DNA of 18,750 nucleotides from Candidatus Latescibacterota bacterium (GTDB taxonomy: Bacteria > Latescibacterota > UBA2968 > GCA-2709665): assembly GCA_012271065.1 (NCBI GenBank), contig JAAXHE010000245.1, forward strand, positions 1-18,750. Direction: 5' to 3'. A program made the translations under genes and the position numbers. Position 1 is the first letter of the stretch. The number at the start of each line of letters is the position of its first letter. The notes beneath the pieces are model-generated. The model was not told where the DNA came from. It made no database searches and saw only the letters and a program-made list of their open reading frames with translations. Positions 1 through 8,039 of the stretch are shown here, in pieces.

Positions 1-60
1 CCTGATTTATTTCACATTGAGGTTAGAGATAGGTGGAGAACCCCTTTTTAACCCTCGGTT

Positions 61-142
61 TTAGCCCCAATTTAGTCCTTTTAGCCTTTCGCCGCATGGC
101 ACCTATGTGTTCCGTTGCCTTTTGAAGGTCTAAAAGGGCTAA
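61..142 (+). repeat. Nested inverted repeats upstream of ahcY
   Basis: The first 170 bases are less GC-rich than the genes and hold no convincing ORF. CCTTTTAG at 77-84 is the exact reverse complement of CTAAAAGG at 130-137. Just outside it, TTAGC at 61-65 pairs with GCTAA at 138-142. TTTTAGCC occurs directly at 59-66 and again at 79-86. If transcribed, the arms would form a long stem closing a 45-nt loop. If transcription starts downstream, they could be a protein-binding dyad. I cannot tell which from sequence. Confidence 0.45.
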
Positions 143-172
143 GTACTTGTTCAAGAGCTAGTTATGTAAGGT

Positions 173-188
173 TGGCGCCTTTGGTGCC
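173..188 (+). promoter_or_regulatory. Weak sigma-54-like -24/-12 element or small hairpin before ahcY
   Basis: TGGCGC-N5-GTGC has GG and GC exactly ten bases apart, as a -24/-12 promoter requires, but departs from TGGCAC-N5-TTGC in the -24 block (A to G) and at the first T of the -12 block. The same bases form a palindrome, GGCGCC-TTT-GGTGCC (174-188), so the match may come from a hairpin. Used as a promoter, it would start transcription near 199 and leave a leader of about 90 nt. Confidence 0.22.
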
Positions 189-230
189 CGGCCGCGGGGA
201 AGCTCGCGTAGAGGAGCGTCTCCCGGCCGG
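188..230 (+). other. Imperfect GC-rich hairpin in the ahcY leader
   Basis: Three stacked helices can form: CCGGC (188-192) with GCCGG (226-230), CGGGG (195-199) with TCCCG (221-225, one G-U pair), and GCTC (202-205) with GAGC (214-217), capped by an 8-nt loop. It ends 41 nt before the ribosome-binding site, so it could be a regulatory leader. The apical GAGGAGCG recalls the conserved core of SAH riboswitches, but the partner strands expected there are absent, so I do not call one. Confidence 0.35.
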
Positions 231-291
231 CCGTTGAATCGCGTTTGTCGCGCCGGAAGCAAGTTCTGTCAAGGAAGGAGAGGAGACTGAA

Positions 292-1542
292 GTGGGTTAC
301 GAGGTAAAGGATATCGGTCTTGCGGAACAGGGATTCAGGAATATCGATTGGGCCGAGAAGCAGATGGGCGCCCTGCTGAAGATACGGGAACGCTTCGCGC
401 GGGAAAAGCCGCTTTCCGGATACAGGATCGGCATGGCGCTCCACGTAACCAAAGAGACCGCGGTGCTTGTGCGGACGCTGCGGGCCGGAGGCGCCAGCGT
501 GTCGATAACCGGCTGCAATCCGCTTTCCACCCAGGACGACGTTGCGGCGGCGCTCGCGGCCGAGGACGTCGCGGTCTATGCCTACAAGGGCGAGACGCGG
601 GACGACTACTACCGGTATCTTCGTGCGGTTATAGAAACCCGGCCGCATGTGACCATCGACGACGGCTGCGACCTGGTCAACGAGGTGCATACGAACTACC
701 CAGAACAGATACCGGAGATCGTATGCGGTTGCGAGGAGACGACGACCGGCATCATCCGCCTGCGTGCGATGGAAAAGGACAATGCGCTGAGATATCCCAT
801 CATTGCCGTTAACGACTGCGATACCAAACACCTGATGGACAATTTCTACGGAACGGGACAGTCGGCGCTGGACGGCGTCGTGCGGGCGTCCAACCTGCTG
901 ATCAGCGGCAAGGCGGTCGTCGTTGTCGGCTATGGCAGTTGCGGCAAGGGCGTGGCGTCAAGGGCGCGGGGACTGGGCGCAGAGGTCATCGTCACGGAAG
1001 TGGATCCGTTTCGCGCGCTGCAGGCCCGAATGGACGGGTTCCGGGTGATGCCGATGGCGCACGCGGCCGGTATCGGCGACCTGTTTGTGACGGTGACCGG
1101 CAACAAGCACGTCATCAGCGCGGGACATATGAAGGCCATGAAGGACGGCGCGGTGGTGGCCAATGCCGGCCATTTCGATCTGGAGATCGACGTGGACGGG
1201 CTGGAGGCGATGGCGGAAAATAAAGAGGAAGTTCGGCCACTGTTTCACGAATATACCCTGAACGGCCGCTCGTTGTTCCTGTGCGGCGAGGGCCGTCTCG
1301 TGAACCTCGCGTGCGCGGAGGGCCATCCGTCCACGGTGATGTCTCTGTCGTTCTGCGACCAGGCCCTTGGGGTTGAATACGGCATCAGGAACGCCGATTC
1401 ACTGGAGCCCCGGGTGTACCGGTTGCCCGATGAAATCGACCGCGAGGTCGCCCGGCTGCAACTGGAGGCGATGGACATAGAGATTGATACGCTGACCGCC
1501 GACCAGGAACGGTATCTCGGCTCCTGGCAGGAGGGCACCTGA
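292..1542 (+). CDS. ahcY: Adenosylhomocysteinase (S-adenosylhomocysteine hydrolase)
   Basis: Cytosolic NAD-dependent enzyme that splits S-adenosylhomocysteine into adenosine and homocysteine, relieving product inhibition of methyltransferases in the activated methyl cycle. The 416 residues carry the family signatures: H51 in LHVTKET, DDGCD near 123-127, EETTTG at 148-153, K179 and D183 in NDCDTKHLMDN, YGTGQS at 186-191, the NAD-binding GYGSCGKG at 213-220, NAGHFD at 291-296, and EGRLVNLACAEGHPS at 333-347. Length and the C-terminus (LTADQERYLGSW, without the lysine/tyrosine tail of mammalian enzymes) fit the shorter archaeal/thermophile-type branch; some members of that branch prefer S-inosylhomocysteine, so the exact substrate is open. 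The start is GTG, chosen because AGGAG at 281-285 lies six bases upstream inside a purine-rich run (271-285). It appears to be a single-gene unit closed by the terminator at 1662-1694. Confidence 0.96.
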   Translation: MGYEVKDIGLAEQGFRNIDWAEKQMGALLKIRERFAREKPLSGYRIGMALHVTKETAVLVRTLRAGGASVSITGCNPLSTQDDVAAALAAEDVAVYAYKGETRDDYYRYLRAVIETRPHVTIDDGCDLVNEVHTNYPEQIPEIVCGCEETTTGIIRLRAMEKDNALRYPIIAVNDCDTKHLMDNFYGTGQSALDGVVRASNLLISGKAVVVVGYGSCGKGVASRARGLGAEVIVTEVDPFRALQARMDGFRVMPMAHAAGIGDLFVTVTGNKHVISAGHMKAMKDGAVVANAGHFDLEIDVDGLEAMAENKEEVRPLFHEYTLNGRSLFLCGEGRLVNLACAEGHPSTVMSLSFCDQALGVEYGIRNADSLEPRVYRLPDEIDREVARLQLEAMDIEIDTLTADQERYLGSWQEGT

Positions 1543-1608
1543 GCCGGACGTTTACCCGACCTGCGTCACGGTCGGTGTGTCGGCTGAAATATTGAGCGCG
1601 CAGACCGC

Positions 1609-1626
1609 GGCGGGCCTTCGCCCGCC
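1609..1626 (+). repeat. Perfect 7-bp hairpin after ahcY
   Basis: GGCGGGC (1609-1615) pairs with GCCCGCC (1620-1626) across a CTTC loop. No T-run follows, so it is probably not the terminator itself; it may protect the 3' end or help pausing. Confidence 0.5.
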
Positions 1627-1661
1627 CGAAGCATTGCCGTCCACGACGCACGAAATAAACC

Positions 1662-1694
1662 GCCCCGGAGAGAGATCCCCGGGGCTTCTTTTTT
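1662..1694 (+). terminator. Intrinsic terminator of ahcY
   Basis: GCCCCGG (1662-1668) and CCGGGGC (1679-1685) form a perfect 7-bp stem with a 10-nt loop, followed directly by TTCTTTTTT (1686-1694). It lies between the converging ahcY and barrel-protein genes. Read on the minus strand the hairpin is followed only by GGTTTATTTC, so it may work weakly in that direction too. Confidence 0.85.
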
Positions 1695-1712
1695 GGGACG
1701 GAAGGGGCCGGA

Positions 1713-2882
1713 TCAGAGATTGAATCTGAGTCTGACCGAAAGGGTCCAGGCGTCATCCGCCCTGTCCAGCCGGCGGGCGACGTTCAGCCGGAGGAGTTGC
1801 CGCGGCAGCGCAATGCCGAGCCCTGTGCTCGTCTTGAAGGATGTGAAGTCCATGTCTCCGAATCCTGCGAACAGGTGGGCGGACTCCGGCATCCGCCGGG
1901 TCCATCCCGCATCCGCAAACATCGTGAGGTTGAGCAGATTGAACCCTTTGATAGGGATTCCGGGAAGGACGTCGCCCCGGAAGGCGTACTCGACGTTGAG
2001 TAAGACCAGACGATTGGCTCGGTATTCCTTGATGTCGTACCCGCGCAGGGTACCGGCGCCGCCCAGCCCGAACAGGTACTGAGGCGCCTCGCTCTGTCGC
2101 GCGCTCAACCGAGCCCGAAGAATCACGCCCTGCCTTCCGAATTTTGCCTTCTGATAGCGCTTGCCCTCCAGCGTGAGGCCGTGAAACGTGAAATCCCGAA
2201 AGCCTCGCTCGTAGCGTATCCGACCGTACCAGGCGTTTCGGAAAAGCGGGCTGCTGACGCGTGTGTCGACCACCACGCCGGCGTGCAGTACGCCGACATC
2301 TCCCGACCGCGCGGTCGGGTTGATTCGAAAGGGGCGGTTCCGGAAGAACAGGCTCCATGCGGTGCTGACTGGCATGGGCTCGCAGCGGTATCCGGTCAGT
2401 CCACTGACGAGCGAGAGCCTCTTTTTCCTCGTGACGGCAATATTCGCTTCTAATCCGTTTTTCGACCGGAAATAGTCGTGGTGGTCCCATTTGAACAGGA
2501 GGCTGAACAGGCTGTTTTCGGTGGTCCCCACGATGTCGCGGTCGGGCGTATCGGACCTGTCGAAAACAGCGACGTTCATGCTGATTTCCGGGCTGCGGTA
2601 TTCCAGGCCGGCTTCCCACCGGGCCGAACGGCTGGCAAAGCCGTATCCACTTTCCGCGAAGACGGTGAGTCGCGGACGGTCCTTGTGGCGGAGGGACAGG
2701 CGATATCCCAGGAAGGGACCTTCCACGCGATTGTATCGAAGCCGGGCGCCCCGGTAGAACTTCTCGAACCGGGAAACGCCGTCGGACTGCGCGCGGGCAT
2801 CCGAGACCCAGATGAGAACCGGGAGAAGAATGAGGAACGCGGCTTTCAAACCTGGCGTCCTGTCCGAAGAAGTTCCAATCAT
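1713..2882 (-). CDS. Omp85/BamA-type outer-membrane beta-barrel protein without POTRA domain
   Basis: A 389-residue predicted outer-membrane protein. Residues 1-31 form a signal peptide: hydrophobic stretch AAFLILLPVLIWV, then a cleavage region near ARAQS. YNRVEG near 50-55 and many alternating amphipathic strands follow. LGGAGTLRGYD at 273-283 contains the RG[FY] loop-6 signature of the Omp85 (bacterial surface antigen) barrel. I see no POTRA domain before the barrel, so unlike BamA or TamA it has no obvious periplasmic arm for substrate docking. It is the last gene of the minus-strand operon, 20 bases after the NtrX-like gene. The ATG at 2882 has only a poor ribosome-binding site (GGGTGG immediately upstream). 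Role in assembling or exporting a surface molecule is an inference from family and context. Confidence 0.85.
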   Translation of the reverse strand: MIGTSSDRTPGLKAAFLILLPVLIWVSDARAQSDGVSRFEKFYRGARLRYNRVEGPFLGYRLSLRHKDRPRLTVFAESGYGFASRSARWEAGLEYRSPEISMNVAVFDRSDTPDRDIVGTTENSLFSLLFKWDHHDYFRSKNGLEANIAVTRKKRLSLVSGLTGYRCEPMPVSTAWSLFFRNRPFRINPTARSGDVGVLHAGVVVDTRVSSPLFRNAWYGRIRYERGFRDFTFHGLTLEGKRYQKAKFGRQGVILRARLSARQSEAPQYLFGLGGAGTLRGYDIKEYRANRLVLLNVEYAFRGDVLPGIPIKGFNLLNLTMFADAGWTRRMPESAHLFAGFGDMDFTSFKTSTGLGIALPRQLLRLNVARRLDRADDAWTLSVRLRFNL

Positions 2883-2902
2883 CCACCCGCCGATTCATCC
2901 CG

Positions 2903-4285
2903 TCAGCGCTCGATATTGTAATACTTGATTTTCTTGTGGAGGTTTGTACGGTCAACGCCAAGCAATCTGGCGGCCTTTGATACATTCCAGCCGTTGTCCT
3001 TCAATGCACCTGAAATGTAAGCCTTCTCCACAGCCTCCCGGACTTCCTGCAGGCTCTTTCCGGACTCGACGCCGGGCAGTAAGGGAGTGTCGCCGGGGGT
3101 GTCGGCGCCGCGGTCGGGTTCGGGTCCGTCCAGACCGGGCAGATGATGGACGTGGACCGTATCTTCCGCGACCATGATGGAAAGGCGCTCAATAAGGTTC
3201 TTGAGTTCCCTGATGTTTCCCGGCCAGCTGTGATTCTTCAGGGCTTCCATCGCGTCCGGGGTGACTTCCTTCGGGCGGAAGTCGTTCTCGTCGGCGTATC
3301 CCTTTAGGAAATGCTCCGAGAGCAGGGGTATGTCTTCCTTTCGATGCCTCAGTGGCGGGGCCGTGATGGGCACGACATTGAGCCGGAAGTAGAGGTCCTC
3401 CCGGAAAGCTCCGTTCTCGACCTGCTGTTGCAGGTTCTTATTGGTCGCGGCGATCACCCGCACATCCACCTTCAGGGTTTTCGAGCCGCCAACCCGTTCG
3501 AATTCCCCCTGTTCGAGGGCCCGCAGGACCTTGGCCTGGACGCTCAGGCTCATATCCCCGATTTCGTCCAGGAAGAGCGTCCCGCCATCGGCCTGGAGGA
3601 ACTTGCCGTCGCGCGTTTTCACAGATCCCGTAAACGCGCCGCGGTCGCTGCCGAACAGTTCGCTTTCGATGAGCTCCTCCGGAATCGCCGCGCAGTTGAC
3701 TTTGACGAACGGACCCTTGCCGCGCCGGCTGTTTTTGTGGATATCCCTGGCGACCAGTTCCTTGCCCGTGCCGCTCTCGCCCAGGATCAGGACACGACCG
3801 TTGGTTGGCGCGACCTTTCCGATCTGTTCACGTACAGACGCGATGGCGCCGCTCTTGCCCACCATTTCGAATCGCGTCTCGAACTTTTGTCGCAAATTGC
3901 GATTTTCTTCGGTCAGCTCGACGCTCTCAAGAGCGTGGGAGAGCGTGAGCAGTACTTTTTCCCGGGACAGAGGCTTTTCCAGGAAATCGTAGGCTCCCAG
4001 TTTTGTCGCCACAACCGCGTCGTGGACGGTCCCGTGGCCGGAGATCATGATGACGGCCAGGTTCGGATCGTTCTGCCGGGCAGTCTTCAGGATTTCGATC
4101 CCGTTCGATCCCGGCAGGACGATGTCCAGCAAAACGACCTGAGGCGCCTCGGCCTTTATTGCAACCAGAGCTTCATTTCCGGAAGCCGCGCAGACGACCC
4201 GGTAGCCTTCGGCGGTCAGGATCATCTCCAGAGTCCGGCGAATGTTTCGTTCGTCGTCCACCACCAGAATGGTCGGTTCCGTCAT
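2903..4285 (-). CDS. ntrX: NtrX-like sigma-54-dependent response regulator
   Basis: A 460-residue NtrC-family regulator. The receiver domain (about 1-120) has the acidic pair D10/D11, phospho-acceptor D54 and K104. The AAA+ sigma-54 interaction domain (about 142-375) has Walker A GESGTGKE (169-176), Walker B LFLDEIGD (237-244), the arginine-finger region FREDLYFR and SWPGNIRE (353-360). A Fis-type HTH lies at about 430-455. The loop that contacts sigma-54 reads GAFTGS (216-221) instead of GAFTGA. Its start overlaps the kinase stop by 4 bp (ATGA), with a very strong ribosome-binding site (GGAGGAGAGG) upstream, so the pair is translationally coupled and almost certainly cognate. ntrX is assigned because the gene follows DUF4390-ntrY, an order known from betaproteobacteria; plain NtrC-family regulator is the safe call. 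Confidence 0.93.
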   Translation of the reverse strand: MTEPTILVVDDERNIRRTLEMILTAEGYRVVCAASGNEALVAIKAEAPQVVLLDIVLPGSNGIEILKTARQNDPNLAVIMISGHGTVHDAVVATKLGAYDFLEKPLSREKVLLTLSHALESVELTEENRNLRQKFETRFEMVGKSGAIASVREQIGKVAPTNGRVLILGESGTGKELVARDIHKNSRRGKGPFVKVNCAAIPEELIESELFGSDRGAFTGSVKTRDGKFLQADGGTLFLDEIGDMSLSVQAKVLRALEQGEFERVGGSKTLKVDVRVIAATNKNLQQQVENGAFREDLYFRLNVVPITAPPLRHRKEDIPLLSEHFLKGYADENDFRPKEVTPDAMEALKNHSWPGNIRELKNLIERLSIMVAEDTVHVHHLPGLDGPEPDRGADTPGDTPLLPGVESGKSLQEVREAVEKAYISGALKDNGWNVSKAARLLGVDRTNLHKKIKYYNIER

Positions 4286-5778
4286 ATCCTCTCCTCCGGC
4301 TGTCGGACCCGTTCCCCGGGTATGGGAAGGGTAATCTCAAACTGCGCGCCGCCTCCGGGTGCGTTCACCGCGACGATCTGGCCTCCGTGGCTCTCGATGA
4401 TGCTGCGGACCTCTGCCAGCCCCATGCCCATTCCGCTTTGTTTGGACGTCACATGCGGCTGAAAGATGCGCTCCCGGTCCCGTTCGGGAACGCCGGGGCC
4501 CGTATCCACGACCAGTAGTTTGACCCAGTTCGGGTTGTTTTCGGTCTGGATGACGATTCCGCCCTGTTTGCCGGCGGCATCAAGCCCGTTTTCGATCAGG
4601 TTGATCAGCACGCGGCGCATCTGTTCGCTGTCCAGGTCCAGATCGGGCGCCTCCGGCGTGAGTTCGAGTGCAATTCCGGCTTCGGGATAGAGCCGCACGA
4701 TATCGGTGATCACGTCGTTCAGGCTGTGCCTTCCCAGGGAAAGTGAAGGCATTCGCGCGAAATCGGCGAATTCCTGAACCAGTTTTCTCAGGCTTTCCAC
4801 CTCTTCAGTGACGATTTCTGTGCAGTCCTGTACGAGCTTCCTGTAGGCGGGATCTTCGCCGGGATATTTGTCGCGGATCTGCTGGACCGTGAGTTGTATC
4901 GGTGTCAGCGGATTCTTGATTTCATGGGCGAGGCGCCGGGCGATCTCGCGCCAGGCAGCGATTTTTTCCGCCTCGAGACGCTGCTGGCGGTTCTGGGTCA
5001 GGTCTTCCGCCATCCGATTGAAGGAATTGATCAGCAGCCCGATTTCGTTGTCGCGCCCGGCAGGAATACGGTAGTCCAGGTTGTCCTGGGCGAGTTCTCG
5101 TGTTCCCTTGACGAGATCGTCCAGCGGATGCGTGACGCCGAAGCCGATGCGCACACCCATCAGGCAGGCAAGCAGAAGCAGTCCTATGGTCGCGACCAGG
5201 AAATAGAAGAAGAATTCACCCCTGAGGTCGCTTCCGATCATCCGCAGGTACTGATGGGCCTGCACCGCCTGCTCGACATTGTTGAGTTCGACCATGGGAC
5301 TCGTGATGACGAGGGCCGAGCCCGATTGCCCATCCTGGTCAACCGGCACGAACATCTCCAGAGACGCATCGCGCTCACCGGCTTTGCGTACGACGGCGCC
5401 GGAGACCGGCCACTGCAGATTCAGAGACGCGATTTCCGCGGCCTGCGCAAACCGGAGCTGTGTGTCTTCCAGGTCGTATCTGTCCAGCAAATCGCGGATT
5501 GGCTGCAGGTCTCCCGTCCGAACGGCTTCCGCCGGCAGGCGTGAACGGAAGAGGTGTTTCCCGATATCGCTGAGCGACGCCTTGCGGCTTTCGTAGTGAT
5601 CTCTCGCCAGTTTGACCGCGTCGTTCAGTGCCCGGCTCGTGCTTACGCTGATGTTGTCCTGCAGCTGCAGGCCGGATTCCAGGAAATGTTGCGCCAGCAG
5701 GGACAATACCAGCGTCGTACCCAGGGTGAGCGCGATGAGGGCGATAATGATGCGCCATCGCAAGGGTAGGGACCTCAT
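4282..5778 (-). CDS. ntrY: NtrY-like membrane sensor histidine kinase
   Basis: A 498-residue inner-membrane histidine kinase. TM1 lies at about 9-30. A periplasmic sensor region of about 155 residues follows (32-187), then TM2 at about 190-213, a HAMP linker at about 214-265, and a dimerisation/phospho-acceptor helix with RRLAHEIKNPLTP (H285). The ATP-binding domain shows N393/N397 (N box), DTGPGV at 425-430 (G1) and SGMGMGLA at 448-455 (G2). No PAS domain is obvious between HAMP and the kinase core, where classical NtrY has one. It overlaps the DUF4390 gene upstream and the NtrX-like gene downstream by 4 bp each; GGAGG sits eight bases before its ATG. It should autophosphorylate on H285 and pass phosphate to D54 of the adjacent regulator. 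Its signal is unknown; the barrel genes in the operon suggest an envelope signal rather than nitrogen. Confidence 0.92.
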   Translation of the reverse strand: MRSLPLRWRIIIALIALTLGTTLVLSLLAQHFLESGLQLQDNISVSTSRALNDAVKLARDHYESRKASLSDIGKHLFRSRLPAEAVRTGDLQPIRDLLDRYDLEDTQLRFAQAAEIASLNLQWPVSGAVVRKAGERDASLEMFVPVDQDGQSGSALVITSPMVELNNVEQAVQAHQYLRMIGSDLRGEFFFYFLVATIGLLLLACLMGVRIGFGVTHPLDDLVKGTRELAQDNLDYRIPAGRDNEIGLLINSFNRMAEDLTQNRQQRLEAEKIAAWREIARRLAHEIKNPLTPIQLTVQQIRDKYPGEDPAYRKLVQDCTEIVTEEVESLRKLVQEFADFARMPSLSLGRHSLNDVITDIVRLYPEAGIALELTPEAPDLDLDSEQMRRVLINLIENGLDAAGKQGGIVIQTENNPNWVKLLVVDTGPGVPERDRERIFQPHVTSKQSGMGMGLAEVRSIIESHGGQIVAVNAPGGGAQFEITLPIPGERVRQPEERI

Positions 5779-6407
5779 TGCAGATCCTCCGCCGAGAATT
5801 GGCCGACTTCGATCCAGGGTGTCCGTTTCGTGGGTCGGTCCAGCGAGATGAAGAGCTCCAGCAGGCTTCCTTTCTGGAGGACATTGAGCCAGCGGCGTGA
5901 GCGCTGCTCCTGTTCAACGGAGATGGGTGTGACGCCGACGCGAAGGCGCAGCTTGAAGTCACGTCCGTCGGGAAGCAGCCCGAGCGTGAGCCCCTTGAGC
6001 CTCGAGCAGAACGTCCTGACCGTATCGAAATGGGCAGTCTGCAGGGTGTCCAGGCGGCCGGTATTACGCACCACCCGATACCTTCCCTCCCAGATGTCGT
6101 GGTCGAGCCGCATGCCGAGCGTGTACTCCAGCGCTTTCGACTTCCGGTCCGAATCCAGCCGGAATTCCATGACCACCGAGGTGATGAGGCCGGATGCGAT
6201 GGCATCCAGCGCGCGCCGAGAGAAGAGAGAATCCAGTTCGACGTTCAGTTTGAGCGTGTCCGCTTGCAGGTAGACCTTCTTTGCGGCGACAGCAACGGCG
6301 ACGTCGCGGGCGTCGGAACGCCCTTGGGATAGCACAAAAAAAAAGAGGCAAGCGCAAATGCCGACAATTCGCCTGGACGCCTCCGCTTTGCCTCGAATGG
6401 TATGCAT
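5775..6407 (-). CDS. DUF4390-type secreted/periplasmic protein
   Basis: A 210-residue protein with an N-terminal membrane segment (IVGICACLFFFVL at about 14-26) followed by a beta-rich region with no catalytic motif I recognise. The end WIEVGQFSAEDLQ and the place directly before ntrY-ntrX match DUF4390, a family known next to this kinase pair in betaproteobacteria. It shares 4 bp with the kinase gene, implying translational coupling and perhaps a periplasmic accessory role for the sensor. I chose the ATG at 6407 because the signal sequence starts right after it. The frame also opens from a GTG at 6524, two bases after the upstream gene's stop codon, but those 39 extra residues look non-coding. 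Neither start has a clear ribosome-binding site. The 121 bases between 6407 and the upstream gene hold no terminator I can see. Confidence 0.75.
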   Translation of the reverse strand: MHTIRGKAEASRRIVGICACLFFFVLSQGRSDARDVAVAVAAKKVYLQADTLKLNVELDSLFSRRALDAIASGLITSVVMEFRLDSDRKSKALEYTLGMRLDHDIWEGRYRVVRNTGRLDTLQTAHFDTVRTFCSRLKGLTLGLLPDGRDFKLRLRVGVTPISVEQEQRSRRWLNVLQKGSLLELFISLDRPTKRTPWIEVGQFSAEDLQ

Positions 6408-6528
6408 TTCAGGAGATTGGTGAGTTTTCAGCGGTTGCGGCAACGGGGGCCGTGGTGAAAGAACCGCCGAATGGCGATGGACCGGGCACACGGGATCCGT
6501 CCGCGCTGCAATGGACGATTCCACGGAC

Positions 6529-7818
6529 TCAAAGGCCCAGATTGATGCCGCCGAACCTGTGGAATTTTACGATTAACGTACCCCTTTTCAAACCGTAGCT
6601 GATGTCGACCCGGTTAAACAGCAGCGCGCCGATTCCATAAGTGCCGTTCGAATCCCTCCGGTGAAACGCGGCGACCGGTCTGCGTATCGCCGCCCATTCG
6701 GCAAAGCAGTAGAGCCTGCCGATCGGGCGGGTCGCGATCGCATAGACGCCTTCGATGGAGACAAATTCCGTGCCGCCTTCGGGGCCGATCGCCCGCCTTT
6801 CAAACCCCCTGAGCTGATTCTCGCCATCCAGGTAAAAACGTTCGAAAAATGGCGGCGATCCGAAGATCAGTCCCGCCCTTCCTCCCACGCTGAGGGTCTG
6901 TCCGGGGAGGGTGGCAAAATGACGATGGGCCTCCACCCTGGATCGGAGGTAGCTCGCGTTCGTGCCCAGCGCGCCGGGGGCGAAGTCCAGCCGGAAATTG
7001 AGATCGAATCCCGGTGCGCCGCCCCAGAACCTCGAGGCAGGCTGCCGGAAGAGTTCGATGCCGAAGGTGGATATAGGCGTACGGCCGAGGGCCGAACTGA
7101 CCTCTCGCGTAAATTCCGGGCCCGAGATGTAGACCTTCGGCTCGTCGAAGTCGTTGATCCGAATCTGGTCGAGGGCGTATCGGACCACCAGGCGGAATTC
7201 CTCGCCGATGGGCTTTCCGAGGCCCACCGCGCCGCCGATTCTGTCCAGGTCGTACAGGCCGCCCTTTTGGGGGTCGGAACTGCGATACATGTCGCGGTCG
7301 GCCCTTGAAAAGAGGGCTTTCATATGTAGCGACGTGCAGCCGCTGGTAAGCCAGGGGTCGGCGTAGCTGAAACCGAAGCGCTGCAGGCGCTCGCCATGCG
7401 AATACTCCACGCCTACGGTCTTCCCCTCTCCTCCGAGGTTGACGTGATAGGCGTCGGCGGCAAGCCCGAATCCGTCCAGTTCGGTGTATTCGAAGCTGAC
7501 GCCGGCGTCGCCGAACCTTTTCTCGTCGACGTAGACGACCAGCACCGCCTTGCCCTGTTCCGCGCCGGGCTTCGGCGCGACGTGCACCGTGCGGAACAGG
7601 CGGGTACGGTAGAGTGACTCCCGGCTGGCATCCAGTCTTCCGGGCGTGAGCCGGTCACCCTTGTGGATCGGTAGTGAGCGAAGGATGATGTCCGCTTTTG
7701 TCTTGTGATTGCCCCGAACCTCGATTCGTTCGACCACGTATCCGGTGGCATCCTGGGCGTACAGTGAGGGTTTCGCAAATGCGAAGACGAGGGTGAGAAG
7801 GACAATTGTACGCCACAT
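6529..7818 (-). CDS. POTRA-containing Omp85/TamA-like outer-membrane protein
   Basis: A 429-residue predicted outer-membrane protein. Residues 1-21 form a signal peptide (MWRTIVLLTLVFAFA, cleavage near LYAQD). One POTRA domain follows at about 27-100 (VVERIEVRGNHKTK opening, LFRTVHV near 74-80). The rest is a 16-strand-type Omp85 barrel with FYLDGENQLRGFE (328-340), whose RGF is the loop-6 signature. BamA has five POTRA domains and TamA three, so a single one marks a reduced, specialised member. It is the first gene of the minus-strand operon. The ATG at 7818 was chosen because the signal peptide begins there; the open frame continues back to 8043, but that stretch overlaps the structured leader and the sigma-54 promoter and reads as non-coding. 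No clear ribosome-binding site precedes 7818. Confidence 0.86.
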   Translation of the reverse strand: MWRTIVLLTLVFAFAKPSLYAQDATGYVVERIEVRGNHKTKADIILRSLPIHKGDRLTPGRLDASRESLYRTRLFRTVHVAPKPGAEQGKAVLVVYVDEKRFGDAGVSFEYTELDGFGLAADAYHVNLGGEGKTVGVEYSHGERLQRFGFSYADPWLTSGCTSLHMKALFSRADRDMYRSSDPQKGGLYDLDRIGGAVGLGKPIGEEFRLVVRYALDQIRINDFDEPKVYISGPEFTREVSSALGRTPISTFGIELFRQPASRFWGGAPGFDLNFRLDFAPGALGTNASYLRSRVEAHRHFATLPGQTLSVGGRAGLIFGSPPFFERFYLDGENQLRGFERRAIGPEGGTEFVSIEGVYAIATRPIGRLYCFAEWAAIRRPVAAFHRRDSNGTYGIGALLFNRVDISYGLKRGTLIVKFHRFGGINLGL

Positions 7819-7871
7819 CGTGTACGTGTTCTGACCCGGAAATAGGTTGCTTGAATTCGGATGACGAGTCG

Positions 7872-7944
7872 CCCGTCTCGCAAGGCGCCTGAGCGCAGGT
7901 GACCTGCGTAAGGTCCGCGAGCGAGGGCAACGCGGCGAGACGGG
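7872..7944 (-). repeat. Nested inverted repeats in the leader of the envelope operon
   Basis: CCCGTCTCGC (7872-7881) and GCGAGACGGG (7935-7944) are perfect 10-bp inverted repeats. Nested inside is CGCAGGT-G-ACCTGCG (7894-7908), a perfect 7-bp dyad, and GGCGCC at 7884-7889. A transcript starting at the sigma-54 promoter at 8040-8054 would contain all of it between its 5' end and the first gene. It could be a cis-acting RNA or a dispersed intergenic palindrome element. Confidence 0.6.
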
Positions 7945-8039
7945 TTGAATCGTCGGGAGAATGGCGAGATATTTCCGGGACAGGGCACTTACCTCCACTG
8001 GAAGGCGTCGACCACATTCAGAGCGGTGAATCAGAGTGG

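Noticed and set aside
97..102. TGGCAC, a perfect -24 block, upstream of ahcY
   Set aside because: Ten bases after GG comes TT, not GC; the nearest TTGC is 12 bases past TGGCAC instead of five.
211..280. SAH riboswitch before ahcY (GAGGAGCG at 211-218)
   Set aside because: The downstream partner strands that complete the two conserved helices are missing, so the match is limited to one short string.
3311..4462. Plus-strand open frame (383 codons) opposite ntrX
   Set aside because: Shadow of the NtrX-like gene, which has complete receiver, AAA+ and HTH motifs.
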